From Flavobacterium psychrophilum (GTDB lineage: Bacteria; Bacteroidota; Bacteroidia; Flavobacteriales; Flavobacteriaceae), in contig CAMAQD010000019.1 in NCBI GenBank assembly GCA_945860385.1, forward strand, positions 1 to 63,251: a stretch of DNA of 63,251 nt, given 5' to 3'. This document shows positions 54,539 to 63,143 of the stretch, piece by piece; positions within the stretch are counted from its first letter, which is position 1, and the number at the start of each line of letters is the position of its first letter. A program made the position numbers and the translations under genes. A model generated the notes under the pieces. It ran no database searches and was not told the DNA's origin. It saw only the letters and a program-made list of their open reading frames with translations.

Positions 54539-55111
54539 TCATTTCTCCATTGCTTCCAAAGTCAAGCCTGAAATTACAGATTTATTTTTTAGTAATATAT
54601 CCATTTCACTGGCAAATTCATCATCTTTTTTAATTAAAAGCCAAGTATCTTTCTGCTTGATTTTTAATTTTACTAAGGCAAATTCACCTTTCAATTTCTT
54701 TCCGTCAAGAATAAAACTAAGGTGCCCATTTTGCAAACCCGATTTGAATTGGTCTTCAACGGATTCCGTTTTCTCTTGGGTAGTCAAAGTATAAGTTCCA
54801 TTATCCCAAACGATAACGGTTCCTGCTCCATAATTTCCTTCCGGAATAGTGCCTTCAAAATCCTTGTAATCTATAGGGTGATCTTCGACCATAATCGCCA
54901 GTCGCTTTTCTTCAGGATTCATTGAAGGACCTTTTGGAATCGCCCAACTTTTCAAAAGGCCATCCATTTCAAGACGAAAATCATAGTGCAAATGAGAAGC
55001 AGCGTGTTTTTGGACTACAAAAATCAAGTTGGTATTTGATTTTGTAATTTCACCATTGGGTTCATTGGTGGAATCAAAATCTCTTTTTTGTTTGTATCTA
55101 CTTAAATCCAT
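54539..55111 (-). CDS. LigD-type 3'-phosphoesterase (stand-alone)
   Basis: 190 residues matching the PE domain of DNA ligase D: FVVQKHAASHLHYDFRLEMDG with the catalytic His/Asp, then WAIPKGPSMN, MVEDHPIDYKDFEGTIPEGNYGAG. It trims 3' ends at DNA breaks. No ligase or polymerase domain is attached, and no ku gene is in view. It lies 21 bases from the convergent nickel permease. Confidence 0.92.
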   Translation of the reverse strand: MDLSRYKQKRDFDSTNEPNGEITKSNTNLIFVVQKHAASHLHYDFRLEMDGLLKSWAIPKGPSMNPEEKRLAIMVEDHPIDYKDFEGTIPEGNYGAGTVIVWDNGTYTLTTQEKTESVEDQFKSGLQNGHLSFILDGKKLKGEFALVKLKIKQKDTWLLIKKDDEFASEMDILLKNKSVISGLTLEAMEK

Positions 55112-55195
55112 TACTATTAGGAATTACAATTATACAAGATTAAAGTTACGATTTAAAAATTATTTTTCTGTAAGAATGCTAAATAGTTTAAACGC

Positions 55196-55230
55196 AAAAA
55201 CGAGGATGTCGCATAGAACATCCTCGTTTT
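55196..55230. terminator. Terminator after the efflux operon
   Basis: AAAACGAGGATGT (55197-55209) pairs perfectly with ACATCCTCGTTTT (55218-55230) around an 8-base loop. Both flanking genes are on the minus strand, so it ends the DUF2892 side of the efflux operon before the phosphoesterase gene. Confidence 0.85.
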
Positions 55231-55252
55231 ATTTAGTTAATAGGGATTTTAA

Positions 55253-55438
55253 TTAATCCTTAACTCCTAGTTTAGTCAAAATATCCTCCATCAAACACCA
55301 TTTAGTGATAGAAGATTGTAACAAATTGGCTCCCACAAAGGCCGTAAACCACAACCAGTTTTGGTTGACATAAATTGCTAAAAGCAAGCTAATCAGTATA
55401 AAAGACCCTGCAACAGCTCTTACGATTCTGTTTTTCAT
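55253..55438 (-). CDS. DUF2892 small membrane protein
   Basis: 61 residues with two hydrophobic helices and the DUF2892 pattern (NRIVRAVAGSFILISLLLA, FVGANLLQSSITKWCLMEDIL). Members occur alone or fused to rhodaneses. It is the last gene of the efflux operon, 24 bases after the PII-like gene. The role is unknown. Confidence 0.88.
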   Translation of the reverse strand: MKNRIVRAVAGSFILISLLLAIYVNQNWLWFTAFVGANLLQSSITKWCLMEDILTKLGVKD

Positions 55439-55462
55439 ATATTTTATTTTAGATTAATTTAT

Positions 55463-55771
55463 TTAGTTACTACATCTTTCGATGTTCAGCACTGCAACAT
55501 GAATGTTTGATTTTGAAACTTGCTCGGTGTTAAATGCTGCAACCATATCAAAAAGCCCATCTACTTTATCTTCTTTGACAAAGGCATAGAATAAAACCGA
55601 TTCCGTTTCTTGCATATTGGTAGCAAACCAATTGGATTCCAAATTATCTTCAGAATTGTCTTTAAATCCTTTTACATCTTTGTATGAAAAGGATTTAACT
55701 TGTACTTTTTTTAGAATTTGTTTGATGTCTTTTTCAAATTCTCTGACTGCGGTTATTAGTAATAGTTTCAT
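55463..55771 (-). CDS. PII-like small protein (DUF3240-like)
   Basis: 102 residues with a ferredoxin-like/PII-like layout: MKLLLITAVREFEKDIKQIL and VAAFNTEQVSKSNIHVAVLNIE. The T-loop is short and lacks the GlnB tyrosine. Such proteins accompany RND metal-efflux pumps in several bacteria and may sense metals or adenylates. It lies 76 bases downstream of the RND pump gene. Confidence 0.78.
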   Translation of the reverse strand: MKLLLITAVREFEKDIKQILKKVQVKSFSYKDVKGFKDNSEDNLESNWFATNMQETESVLFYAFVKEDKVDGLFDMVAAFNTEQVSKSNIHVAVLNIERCSN

Positions 55772-55847
55772 TTTTTTTTGTTTAAGGATTAAGTGTTTAA
55801 AAGTTTAAGGCTTCTAAAATTGGAACCCTTTAACTTGAAACTAATTT

Positions 55848-58800
55848 TTATTTCTCCCATTTTTTTCTTTCCGTGATATAGTAAATAACAGGCACAACGA
55901 GCAAGGTCAAAACTGTCGAAACAACTGCTCCAAACACTAATGAAATAGCCAATCCTTGAAAAATCGGATCAAACAAAATGATGGAAGCTCCAATAACTAC
56001 GGCTCCTGTTGTCAATAAAATTGGCGTAGTTCGAACAGCACCAGCTTCGATAATAGCTTGTTTTAAGGGAACGCCTTCATTGAGTCGGATTTCAATAAAG
56101 TCAATCAGCAAAACCGAATTTCGAACCATAACTCCAGCCAAAGCAATCATTCCAATAAAAGAAGTCGCTGTAAAATAGGCATTCAGCAACCAGTGCCCAA
56201 ATACAATCCCGATTAACGAAAGCGGAATAGCCAACATCATCACCATTGGCGTTTTGAAGTTTTGAAACCAACCTACAATCAGCATATAAATAATGACGAT
56301 TACAACCAAAAATGCCACTCCCAAATCACGGAAAACTTCCAAGGTAATTTGCCATTCTCCATCCCATTTTACGGTAAAATCACTTTCATCCGTAGGTTGT
56401 TCCATATACAATTCGTTGACTTTGTATCCTTTTGGCACATTCATTTTGGCCAATTTCTCGTTCATTCCTAAAATTGCATACACTGGACTTTCTAAGGCTC
56501 CAGCCATATCGGCGGTTACATAAACCACTCGTTTTTGGTCTTTTCTGTAAATGGTTTTTTGCAAAGTATCTTGAACCACTTTCACCAAATCACTCACCGG
56601 AATCATATTCCCCTGACTGCCTTTGATTTTCAGGTTTTGAATGTCTTGCAAACTCGTTTTGTCTTTGTCGTCAAGCGAAAGCACGATGCCCACATTGTCA
56701 TTGGAATTCTCGTCATACAAATTCGAAACGGGATATTCTTTCAACAAATACGTCAGATTTCCAACCACTTGTTGTGGCGCAATTCCGTTGAGCATTGCTT
56801 TTTCTTTATCAACTTCCAGTTTGTATTCCGTTTGATTGTCCTCAACCATCCAATCGATATCCACAATATCCGAAGTATTTTGCAAAATCGTTTTTACCTG
56901 ATTCGCCACTTTGATTTGTTCCTTGTAATTCGGTCCATAAATCTCGGCAACCAAAGTCGACAAAACCGGTGGTCCTGGCGGAACTTCAATGATTTTGACA
57001 TTCGCACCATATTTCTTGGCAATCTTCTGAATATCGGGACGCATAGCTTTAGCGATGTCGTGGCTTTGCAAATCACGCTCTTCTTTGTGCAACAAATTCA
57101 CCTGAATATCTGCCATATTACTACCACCACGCATATCGTAATGACGCACCAATCCGTTAAAAGTTATCGGAGCCGAAGTGCCAATGTAATTCTGATAATT
57201 CACCACTTCGGGTTTGGTCGACAGATATTGTGCAATTTCTTTAGTCACGGCTGTAGTACGTTCCAATGTTGTTCCTTCCGGCATATCAATCACGACCTGG
57301 AATTCGTTTTTGTTATCAAAAGGCAACATTTTCACAACTACCGATTTGGTGAAAAACATCAAAACCGAACCAAACAACAAGACCACGGTCACTGCCAAAA
57401 GGATTTTCCTTTTAGAGTTACTTTCCAATAATGGTCGTTCCAATTTGTTGTAGATTTTGTAAATCGAACTGGTTTCCATTCCTTCTTCGTGTTTGTGCTC
57501 CTGCTCTTCTTTTTCTTGTAACAAATGATACCCCAAATAAGGCGTCACGGTCAAAGCCACGAACAAAGACAACAACATCGCAATCGAAGCACCAATCGGC
57601 ATCGGACTCATATAAGGCCCCATCATTCCCGACACAAACGCCATGGGCAGAATAGCCGCAATAACCGTAAACGTCGCTAAAATCGTTGGATTTCCTACTT
57701 CATTTATCGCATAAATCGCTGCTTGTTTAAACGGCAATCGCTTCATCTTGAAATGGCGGTGCATATTTTCGGCGATGATAATACTGTCATCGACGACGAT
57801 TCCTACCACGAATACTAGGGCAAAAAGAGTAATTCGATTTAGAGTGTAACCCAATAAATAATAGGCAAACAAGGTCAAGGCAAACGTCAACGGAACGGAG
57901 AAAAACACGACCAATCCGCCTCTCCAACCCATTGCTAATATCACCAAAATTGTAACGGCAATAATCGCAATGCCCAAATGCAACAACAACTCACCAACTT
58001 TGTGCGAGGCCGTTTCTCCATAATTTCTAGTTACTTCAACGTGAACGTCATTTGGAATTAAACTTTTCTTTAAGTGTTCGACTTTATCAATAATTTTCTC
58101 CGAAATTTTCATCGCATCCGCACCTTTTACTTTTCCGATGGAAATCGTAACGGCTGGATATTCTGATTTAGCAGTTTTGAATTTTTCATTGGCTTTGCCA
58201 TACCCAAAAGATACATAACTTCTGGCTGTAGATGGCCCGTCTTGCACAGTCGACACTTGTTTTAAATAAACTGGCATATTTTTATTTACGCCAACAACCA
58301 AGTTCTCTACATCTTCAGCATTCGATAAAAATTGACCTGTAGTCACCAAATATTCTTGGTCATTTTGCACAAAACTACCCGATTGCGAACTGCCGTTATT
58401 GGCTTGAATCATTTGCATAATGCCCAAAGCATCCACACCGTTTTCAGCCATTTTGTCTTTGTCCAAAATTACTTTCAGTTCACGATTGCTGCCACCAATT
58501 TCTTTGGTAATGGCAACGTCTTTTACTTTCTCGATTTCCGAAGTTACTTCTTCGGCAATCTGACGCAACTGGAAATCATCTTGGGTTTCACTCCAAAGTG
58601 TCAATCCCAACATCGGAACATCATCAATTGAACGAGTTTTTACCATTGGTTTGTACACGCCTTTCGGAAACATATCTTCGTGTTTCGCTAATTCGTCGTA
58701 CAATTTCACATAGGAACGCTCCACGTCTTGCCCTACATAAAATTGGACAATCAGCATCGCCTGACCGTTCATCGCCATCGTGTGAACGTGCTCCACGCCT

Positions 58801-59039
58801 TTGATGTTTGAAATAATTTTCTCCAACGGCTTGGCCACAAGGCTTTCTACTTCCGTAGGACTTGCGCCTGGATAACCCACCATTACGTCGGCCATCGGAA
58901 CATTTATTTGCGGTTCTTCTTCCCTCGGAATCAGAAACGAACTATATACACCAATAATCATCAAAGCCACCATCAACAAAATGGTCAATTTCGAATTGAT
59001 GAAAAAATGGGCTATTTTACCTGAAATACCTTCTTGCAT
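55848..59039 (-). CDS. RND efflux transporter permease subunit
   Basis: 1063 residues with the twelve-helix RND architecture and two large periplasmic loops. Proton-relay aspartates occur in VVGIVVDDSIIIAEN. The first-helix start is FFINSKLTILLMVALMIIGVYSS. The substrate (drug, lipid or metal) cannot be assigned. A PII-like neighbour fits metal pumps, but the CusA methionine pattern is not obvious. It lies in a TolC-adaptor-RND-PII-DUF2892 operon. A 298-codon antisense frame inside it (56535-57431) is not a gene. Confidence 0.95.
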   Translation of the reverse strand: MQEGISGKIAHFFINSKLTILLMVALMIIGVYSSFLIPREEEPQINVPMADVMVGYPGASPTEVESLVAKPLEKIISNIKGVEHVHTMAMNGQAMLIVQFYVGQDVERSYVKLYDELAKHEDMFPKGVYKPMVKTRSIDDVPMLGLTLWSETQDDFQLRQIAEEVTSEIEKVKDVAITKEIGGSNRELKVILDKDKMAENGVDALGIMQMIQANNGSSQSGSFVQNDQEYLVTTGQFLSNAEDVENLVVGVNKNMPVYLKQVSTVQDGPSTARSYVSFGYGKANEKFKTAKSEYPAVTISIGKVKGADAMKISEKIIDKVEHLKKSLIPNDVHVEVTRNYGETASHKVGELLLHLGIAIIAVTILVILAMGWRGGLVVFFSVPLTFALTLFAYYLLGYTLNRITLFALVFVVGIVVDDSIIIAENMHRHFKMKRLPFKQAAIYAINEVGNPTILATFTVIAAILPMAFVSGMMGPYMSPMPIGASIAMLLSLFVALTVTPYLGYHLLQEKEEQEHKHEEGMETSSIYKIYNKLERPLLESNSKRKILLAVTVVLLFGSVLMFFTKSVVVKMLPFDNKNEFQVVIDMPEGTTLERTTAVTKEIAQYLSTKPEVVNYQNYIGTSAPITFNGLVRHYDMRGGSNMADIQVNLLHKEERDLQSHDIAKAMRPDIQKIAKKYGANVKIIEVPPGPPVLSTLVAEIYGPNYKEQIKVANQVKTILQNTSDIVDIDWMVEDNQTEYKLEVDKEKAMLNGIAPQQVVGNLTYLLKEYPVSNLYDENSNDNVGIVLSLDDKDKTSLQDIQNLKIKGSQGNMIPVSDLVKVVQDTLQKTIYRKDQKRVVYVTADMAGALESPVYAILGMNEKLAKMNVPKGYKVNELYMEQPTDESDFTVKWDGEWQITLEVFRDLGVAFLVVIVIIYMLIVGWFQNFKTPMVMMLAIPLSLIGIVFGHWLLNAYFTATSFIGMIALAGVMVRNSVLLIDFIEIRLNEGVPLKQAIIEAGAVRTTPILLTTGAVVIGASIILFDPIFQGLAISLVFGAVVSTVLTLLVVPVIYYITERKKWEK

Positions 59040-59080
59040 AATTTTGTTTATTGTTTATGGTTTGTTGTTTAAACTGTATG

Positions 59081-59112
59081 CTGAAATCTGCCGTCTGCAA
59101 CCTGCTACCTGA
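59081..59112. repeat. Heptamer-type repeat spacer before the RND gene
   Basis: CTGAAATCTGCCGTCTGCAA-type words (59081-59112) end one base before the stop of the adaptor gene (59114-59116). This is the same family as the 43318 array. GTTTATTGTTTATGG words fill the rest of the spacer. Confidence 0.75.
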
Positions 59113-59113
59113 A

Positions 59114-60202
59114 TTACTGAACACTAACCAAAGCTCCGTTATACAACTTCCCTTCAGCTGAAACAATGTATTGCTCATTGGCAGAAAGTCCCGACAACAC
59201 TTCCACTTGATTGCCAGAAGTTTTTCCTGTTCGCAACCATCTCAAAATGGCGACATTTCCGGTTCCTATTGTGTAAATTCCGGTCAATTGTCCTTGTCTG
59301 ACCAAAGCGGTTTCAGGCACTAAAACCATTTCAGTTTTGGTAGTCTGAATTGTATTTGAAACTGGAAACTGCACATTGACAAACATTCCAGACAATACAG
59401 ACGAATCCGTTTTGTCTAAATTGATTTTTACCAAATATTGTCCTCCCGTATTCGTAGCCGACGAACTAACTTCACTTACTTTTCCGGTTAGATTAGAGTT
59501 TGATGATTTTACTAAAACTTTCACGGCCATACCTTTTTTGATACTTGCAATATTGTTTTCAGAGACCATTGCGGTTACTTGCAAACGTGTTGTGCCTTCC
59601 ACGCTCACCAATGGCATTCCAGGATTGGCCATATCACCTTCTTTCACGAAAGTATTGGTCACTGTTCCCGAAAAGGGAGCCGTGATATTCGAATAGGAAA
59701 ACTGTGAAATCACTTCGTTTCGCATTTGTTTCGCACCTTCCAATCCTGCTTTCGCCATTTCGTAACGCGCTGTCATATCGTCCAATTCTTTTTGGGATGC
59801 CGATTGTTGTTTGAACAAATTCACGAAACGATCGTAGTCTTTTTTGGCGTTGTTGTAACCGGCAGTAGCTTGTAAAATACTGGCATCGACTTGCGCTTTT
59901 TTGGCTTGTAAATCGGTGTTGTTGATGCTGACCAACAATTGCCCTGCTCCTACTTTTTGTCCCACTTTCACGTGAATTTTGGTCACGTAACCCATCATTC
60001 GGGTGCTCAAATTGGCCGAGTTTTCGGCTTCTATTTTTCCGCTGGCAGTTATGATTCCGCCCTCGGTGTTTTCTGAAACTCCGCTTACTTTAACGGCAAT
60101 GGCTGCTTCCTTGGTGATGGATTCTTTTTTGTCTCCTCCACAAGAAGTCAATACAATTGCGAAAATGGAAAGGATGGCTATTATTTTGATACTTATTTTC
60201 AT
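59114..60202 (-). CDS. RND periplasmic adaptor, lipoprotein
   Basis: About 362 residues from the ATG at 60202, chosen because it gives a lipoprotein signal peptide (MKISIKIIAILSIFAIV then LTSCGG). The longer frame from 60250 has no signal. The biotinyl-lipoyl halves, helical hairpin (VDASILQATAGYNNAKKDYD) and beta-barrel (GMAVKVLVKSS) domains are visible. It links the RND pump to TolC. The TolC gene upstream is separated by the second 33-bp repeat copy. Confidence 0.94.
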   Translation of the reverse strand: MKISIKIIAILSIFAIVLTSCGGDKKESITKEAAIAVKVSGVSENTEGGIITASGKIEAENSANLSTRMMGYVTKIHVKVGQKVGAGQLLVSINNTDLQAKKAQVDASILQATAGYNNAKKDYDRFVNLFKQQSASQKELDDMTARYEMAKAGLEGAKQMRNEVISQFSYSNITAPFSGTVTNTFVKEGDMANPGMPLVSVEGTTRLQVTAMVSENNIASIKKGMAVKVLVKSSNSNLTGKVSEVSSSATNTGGQYLVKINLDKTDSSVLSGMFVNVQFPVSNTIQTTKTEMVLVPETALVRQGQLTGIYTIGTGNVAILRWLRTGKTSGNQVEVLSGLSANEQYIVSAEGKLYNGALVSVQ

Positions 60203-60252
60203 GTTTTTATATTTTATGGTCTTAATTCTAATTTTAAAATCGCTATTCAAAA

Positions 60253-60285
60253 GTCTTAATACTTAATACTCCAATCTTGATACTT
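60253..60285. repeat. 33-bp dispersed TTAATACT repeat, copy 2
   Basis: Matches 7433-7465 at 32 of 33 positions, 53 kb away. It ends one base before the stop of the TolC-family gene (60287-60289). Confidence 0.85.
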
Positions 60286-60286
60286 C

Positions 60287-61600
60287 TTACTTAGTTAAAA
60301 ACTGCAAATATTCCTGTGTAAAATCATATTCGAAAACCGCTTGCAGCAACTGTAATTCTTTCTGATACATTTGAGTTTCTGCTTGCAATAAATCCGTGGT
60401 TTTTTCTAAACCTTGAGTGAATCGATTGCTTCTGATTCTATAGGCTTCTTGCGATTGTTCCAAAGCTAATTTTTCCAGATTTACCTTGTTTTCGGCGTCT
60501 TTCAACTGGCGATTTGTTTTGTTGAGTTCCAGTTGACTTTGCGATTTGTATTGTTGGTTTTCAACTTGTGCCTTTTGATATTCGGCTTTGGCTTTTTCCA
60601 TTTTTCCAATAGATTTGTAACCGTCAAAAACTTTCCAAGACAATTGCGCACCTACCAAATACCCTTGGGCATTGGTTCCAAAAAGTGTATCGTCGTACAT
60701 TTCGTAACTTCCAAAAGCATTCAATGTAGGCAGGAAATTCATTTTGCTCGATTGATACATTTTGGAATATGCTTCGGAAGATTTATCCATTGCCAAAATG
60801 TCTTTTCTATTGCCTGAAAGTGTTGTATTGCTACTTGAAATAGCAATTGTATTATCTAACTCTTCCAATGGTTTATAAACTTTATTGCTATTATCTTCAT
60901 TCAATAGAAAAGCTAAATAATCCGAAGCATTTTGCACATTACTTTTGGCGTATTGCAACTGGTTTTTGATTTCGTTAACACGAACCTGCACCGATAAAAC
61001 ATCCGTTTTTTGAAGGATGCCTTGCTTGAAATAATTCTCTATTAGTTTCAAATTAGCATCCGCCGTGGCATTGGCTTTTTCCAAAACTTTTACGGCTTTG
61101 TAAGCTAATTGCAATTGCATAAAAGATTTGTTGACTTCCAAAGCCAAATATTCTCCCGTGCGCTCGGTTTGCAATTGAAAAGCTTCCATTTTGGACTTGG
61201 CGGCTTGTCGTCCATACAAACCATCTACGTTGATTAGCGGTTGCAGTACCTCAATTTTAGTGGCATAATTTTGGGTTGCCGCAGGATCGTTCAACAAAGC
61301 GGGATTAAAATCCGAAGCCGTTAAAACTTCCTGATTCAATTTGGAACCAAAAGCCATCAAGGGATTCGTGGTTGAAATCGCGGTGTGAGATGCTGTAATG
61401 CTGGGCAAAAACAAAGCATTGGATTGTCGGTAATCTGCTTGCGCCGATTTGAATGCCTGATTCGCAATCTGCAGTTGCAGGTTTTTGTCGTTGGCTTTTT
61501 GTCCAATATCTTTTTTGGAAATAGTCAAAGTATCTTGTCCAAAACCCAAAGCTGATATGGAAAGCGTTCCAATTAGAATTAGTAAATTTATTTTCCTCAT
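60287..61600 (-). CDS. TolC family outer membrane protein
   Basis: 437 residues with a signal peptide (MRKINLLILIGTLSISALGFGQ). The two-fold TolC repeat of long coiled-coil helices is visible (about 40-230 and 260-430; IATQNYATKIEVLQPLIN... and LEQSQEAYRIRSNRFTQGLEKTTDLLQAE). It forms the outer-membrane duct of the pump. It is first in the efflux operon. Confidence 0.94.
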   Translation of the reverse strand: MRKINLLILIGTLSISALGFGQDTLTISKKDIGQKANDKNLQLQIANQAFKSAQADYRQSNALFLPSITASHTAISTTNPLMAFGSKLNQEVLTASDFNPALLNDPAATQNYATKIEVLQPLINVDGLYGRQAAKSKMEAFQLQTERTGEYLALEVNKSFMQLQLAYKAVKVLEKANATADANLKLIENYFKQGILQKTDVLSVQVRVNEIKNQLQYAKSNVQNASDYLAFLLNEDNSNKVYKPLEELDNTIAISSSNTTLSGNRKDILAMDKSSEAYSKMYQSSKMNFLPTLNAFGSYEMYDDTLFGTNAQGYLVGAQLSWKVFDGYKSIGKMEKAKAEYQKAQVENQQYKSQSQLELNKTNRQLKDAENKVNLEKLALEQSQEAYRIRSNRFTQGLEKTTDLLQAETQMYQKELQLLQAVFEYDFTQEYLQFLTK

Positions 61601-61623
61601 AATGATTGTTCTTGATTATGGGA

Positions 61624-61631
61624 CAAATATA
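61624..61631 (-). promoter_or_regulatory. -7 box TATATTTG for the efflux operon
   Basis: On the minus strand TATATTTG fits TAnnTTTG, 23 bases before the TolC-family ATG. The -33 region (61651-61654) is poor and touches the palindrome at 61654. Confidence 0.5.
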
Positions 61632-61653
61632 TATTGGCAAGATTTTTTGTTCA

Positions 61654-61670
61654 GTAACAAGTGTTACACT
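61654..61670. promoter_or_regulatory. Palindromic operator candidate for the efflux operon
   Basis: GTAACA-AG-TGTTAC (61654-61667) is a perfect inverted repeat. An overlapping one, AGTGT-T-ACACT, runs to 61670. It covers the -33 region of the efflux promoter, where a repressor would act. No TetR or MarR gene is in view. Confidence 0.45.
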
Positions 61671-61745
61671 GGTTGAAAAAAATCATAAACGTTCTTTAAA
61701 TGAGAATTTCACTCCTACTATTTTGAAAAAATAATGTAGGATTAA

Positions 61746-61775
61746 TTGTAACGGAAAATAAAAAAAGTATATTTG
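61746..61775 (+). promoter_or_regulatory. Bacteroidota-type promoter for the beta-barrel gene
   Basis: TTG (61746-61748), then 19 bases, then TATATTTG (61768-61775). This is a full match to the TTG-N19-TAnnTTTG pattern, 57 bases before the ATG at 61833. Confidence 0.6.
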
Positions 61776-61832
61776 TGATTCAATAAAGTTTGCTTTTATC
61801 ATTCTTTATAATCCCCAAAAGCGATAAATAAA

Positions 61833-63053
61833 ATGAAGAACTATTATAAATTACTTTTAACCATAATGATAAGCTTTAATACCTATTCGCAAATTTCTTT
61901 TGAAAAAGGTTATTATATAAATAATTCTGGAAAAAAATTCGAGTGCTTAATTAAAAATGTAGATTGGGAAAATAATCCGACAGATTTTAGTTATAAACAA
62001 ACGGAGGATAGTGAAATCTATAGTGCAAATATCAATGAAATAAAGGAATTTGTGATTTATAGTAATTCAAAATATAGTAGAAATACAATTAAAATTGATG
62101 AATCAAGTACTGACACTGATAATTTGAGTGTAGATAGAAATCCAGAATTTATTGAAAAACAACTATTTTTAAAAGTACTTATTGAAGGAAAATCTAATTT
62201 ATACATGTATAAAAATGGAAATTTATTGAGGTTTTTTTACAATGTGGATAATTCCAAAATACAACAATTAGTTTATAAAATCTATCTAAATTCTGACGAT
62301 ACAATTGGGGATAATAATTTATTTAAACAGCAATTATGGAATGATTTAAAATGTCCAACAATTGAATTAAATAAAGTTGAAAATTTGAAGTATGATAAAA
62401 ATATCCTTAGTAATTTTTTTATTGAATTTAACAAATGCAATAAATCAGAATTCATAAATTATGAAGAAAAAGAAAAAAAAGACTTATTTAATTTAACTGT
62501 TAGGGCCCATTTAAATAACTCTTCTTTAACTGTAGAAAATTCTAATGTTACCTCTAGTCATACAGATTTTGGAAATAAATTAGGCTTTGGTTTTGGAGTT
62601 GAAGCAGAATTTATACTACCAATTAATAAAAACAAATGGGCTATCGTTGTAGAGCCTACGTATCAGAGTTTTCAGTTAATTAAAACTACAGATATGAATT
62701 TAGCAGGATACAAAATTATTGCGAAAGTCGATTACGTATCAATTGAACTTCCTTTAAGCTTAAGATATTATTCTTTTATCAACAAGAACTCTAAAATTTT
62801 TTATAATGTTTCTTACCTGCTTGATTTCAGTGCAAATTCATCTATCGATTTAGAAAGAACTGAAATTTCGTATTCGGATTCTTTAAAAATAAATTCTAGG
62901 AATAATTTTGCTTTTGGAATAGGTTATAAATTTAAAGATAAATATTGCGTGGAAATGAGGTTTCAAACAAGTAGAGATATTTTAGGAGATTATACTTTAT
63001 GGAATACTAGCTATAATACTTTATCAATGATATTTGGATATTCTATATTATAA
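61833..63053 (+). CDS. Secreted outer-membrane beta-barrel protein (PorT-like)
   Basis: 406 residues with a signal peptide (MKNYYKLLLTIMISFNTYSQ). The N-terminal part (30-200) resembles a domain common in flavobacterial surface proteins. From about 215, alternating strands ending on aromatic residues (FGFGVEAEFILPI, KWAIVVEPTYQS, YVSIELPLSLRYYS, FAFGIGYKF, YNTLSMIFGYSIL) form an outer-membrane barrel. The function is unknown. Confidence 0.8.
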   Translation: MKNYYKLLLTIMISFNTYSQISFEKGYYINNSGKKFECLIKNVDWENNPTDFSYKQTEDSEIYSANINEIKEFVIYSNSKYSRNTIKIDESSTDTDNLSVDRNPEFIEKQLFLKVLIEGKSNLYMYKNGNLLRFFYNVDNSKIQQLVYKIYLNSDDTIGDNNLFKQQLWNDLKCPTIELNKVENLKYDKNILSNFFIEFNKCNKSEFINYEEKEKKDLFNLTVRAHLNNSSLTVENSNVTSSHTDFGNKLGFGFGVEAEFILPINKNKWAIVVEPTYQSFQLIKTTDMNLAGYKIIAKVDYVSIELPLSLRYYSFINKNSKIFYNVSYLLDFSANSSIDLERTEISYSDSLKINSRNNFAFGIGYKFKDKYCVEMRFQTSRDILGDYTLWNTSYNTLSMIFGYSIL

Positions 63054-63108
63054 AAACTTCTCAGCTTGCGCGAACGTCAAGCCTCCAGCTGGTCCGAGCA
63101 AAATGTCT

Positions 63109-63129
63109 TGTCCTAAAATAGATTTACAC
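63109..63129. mobile_element. Probable left end of an insertion sequence
   Basis: TGTCCTAAAATAGATTTACA starts here, followed shortly by an inverted-repeat-like AAAGTGTAAA. It lies 15 bases before a transposase-like frame and looks like an IS3-type terminal inverted repeat. The other end is outside the window. A GC-rich stretch at about 63063-63101 precedes it and is not explained. Confidence 0.5.
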
Positions 63130-63143
63130 AAAAGTGTAAAAAT

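Noticed and set aside
56535..57431. 298-codon open frame antisense to the RND pump gene
   Set aside because: It lies wholly opposite a well-conserved transporter, is rich in H, I and F, and has no recognisable domain.
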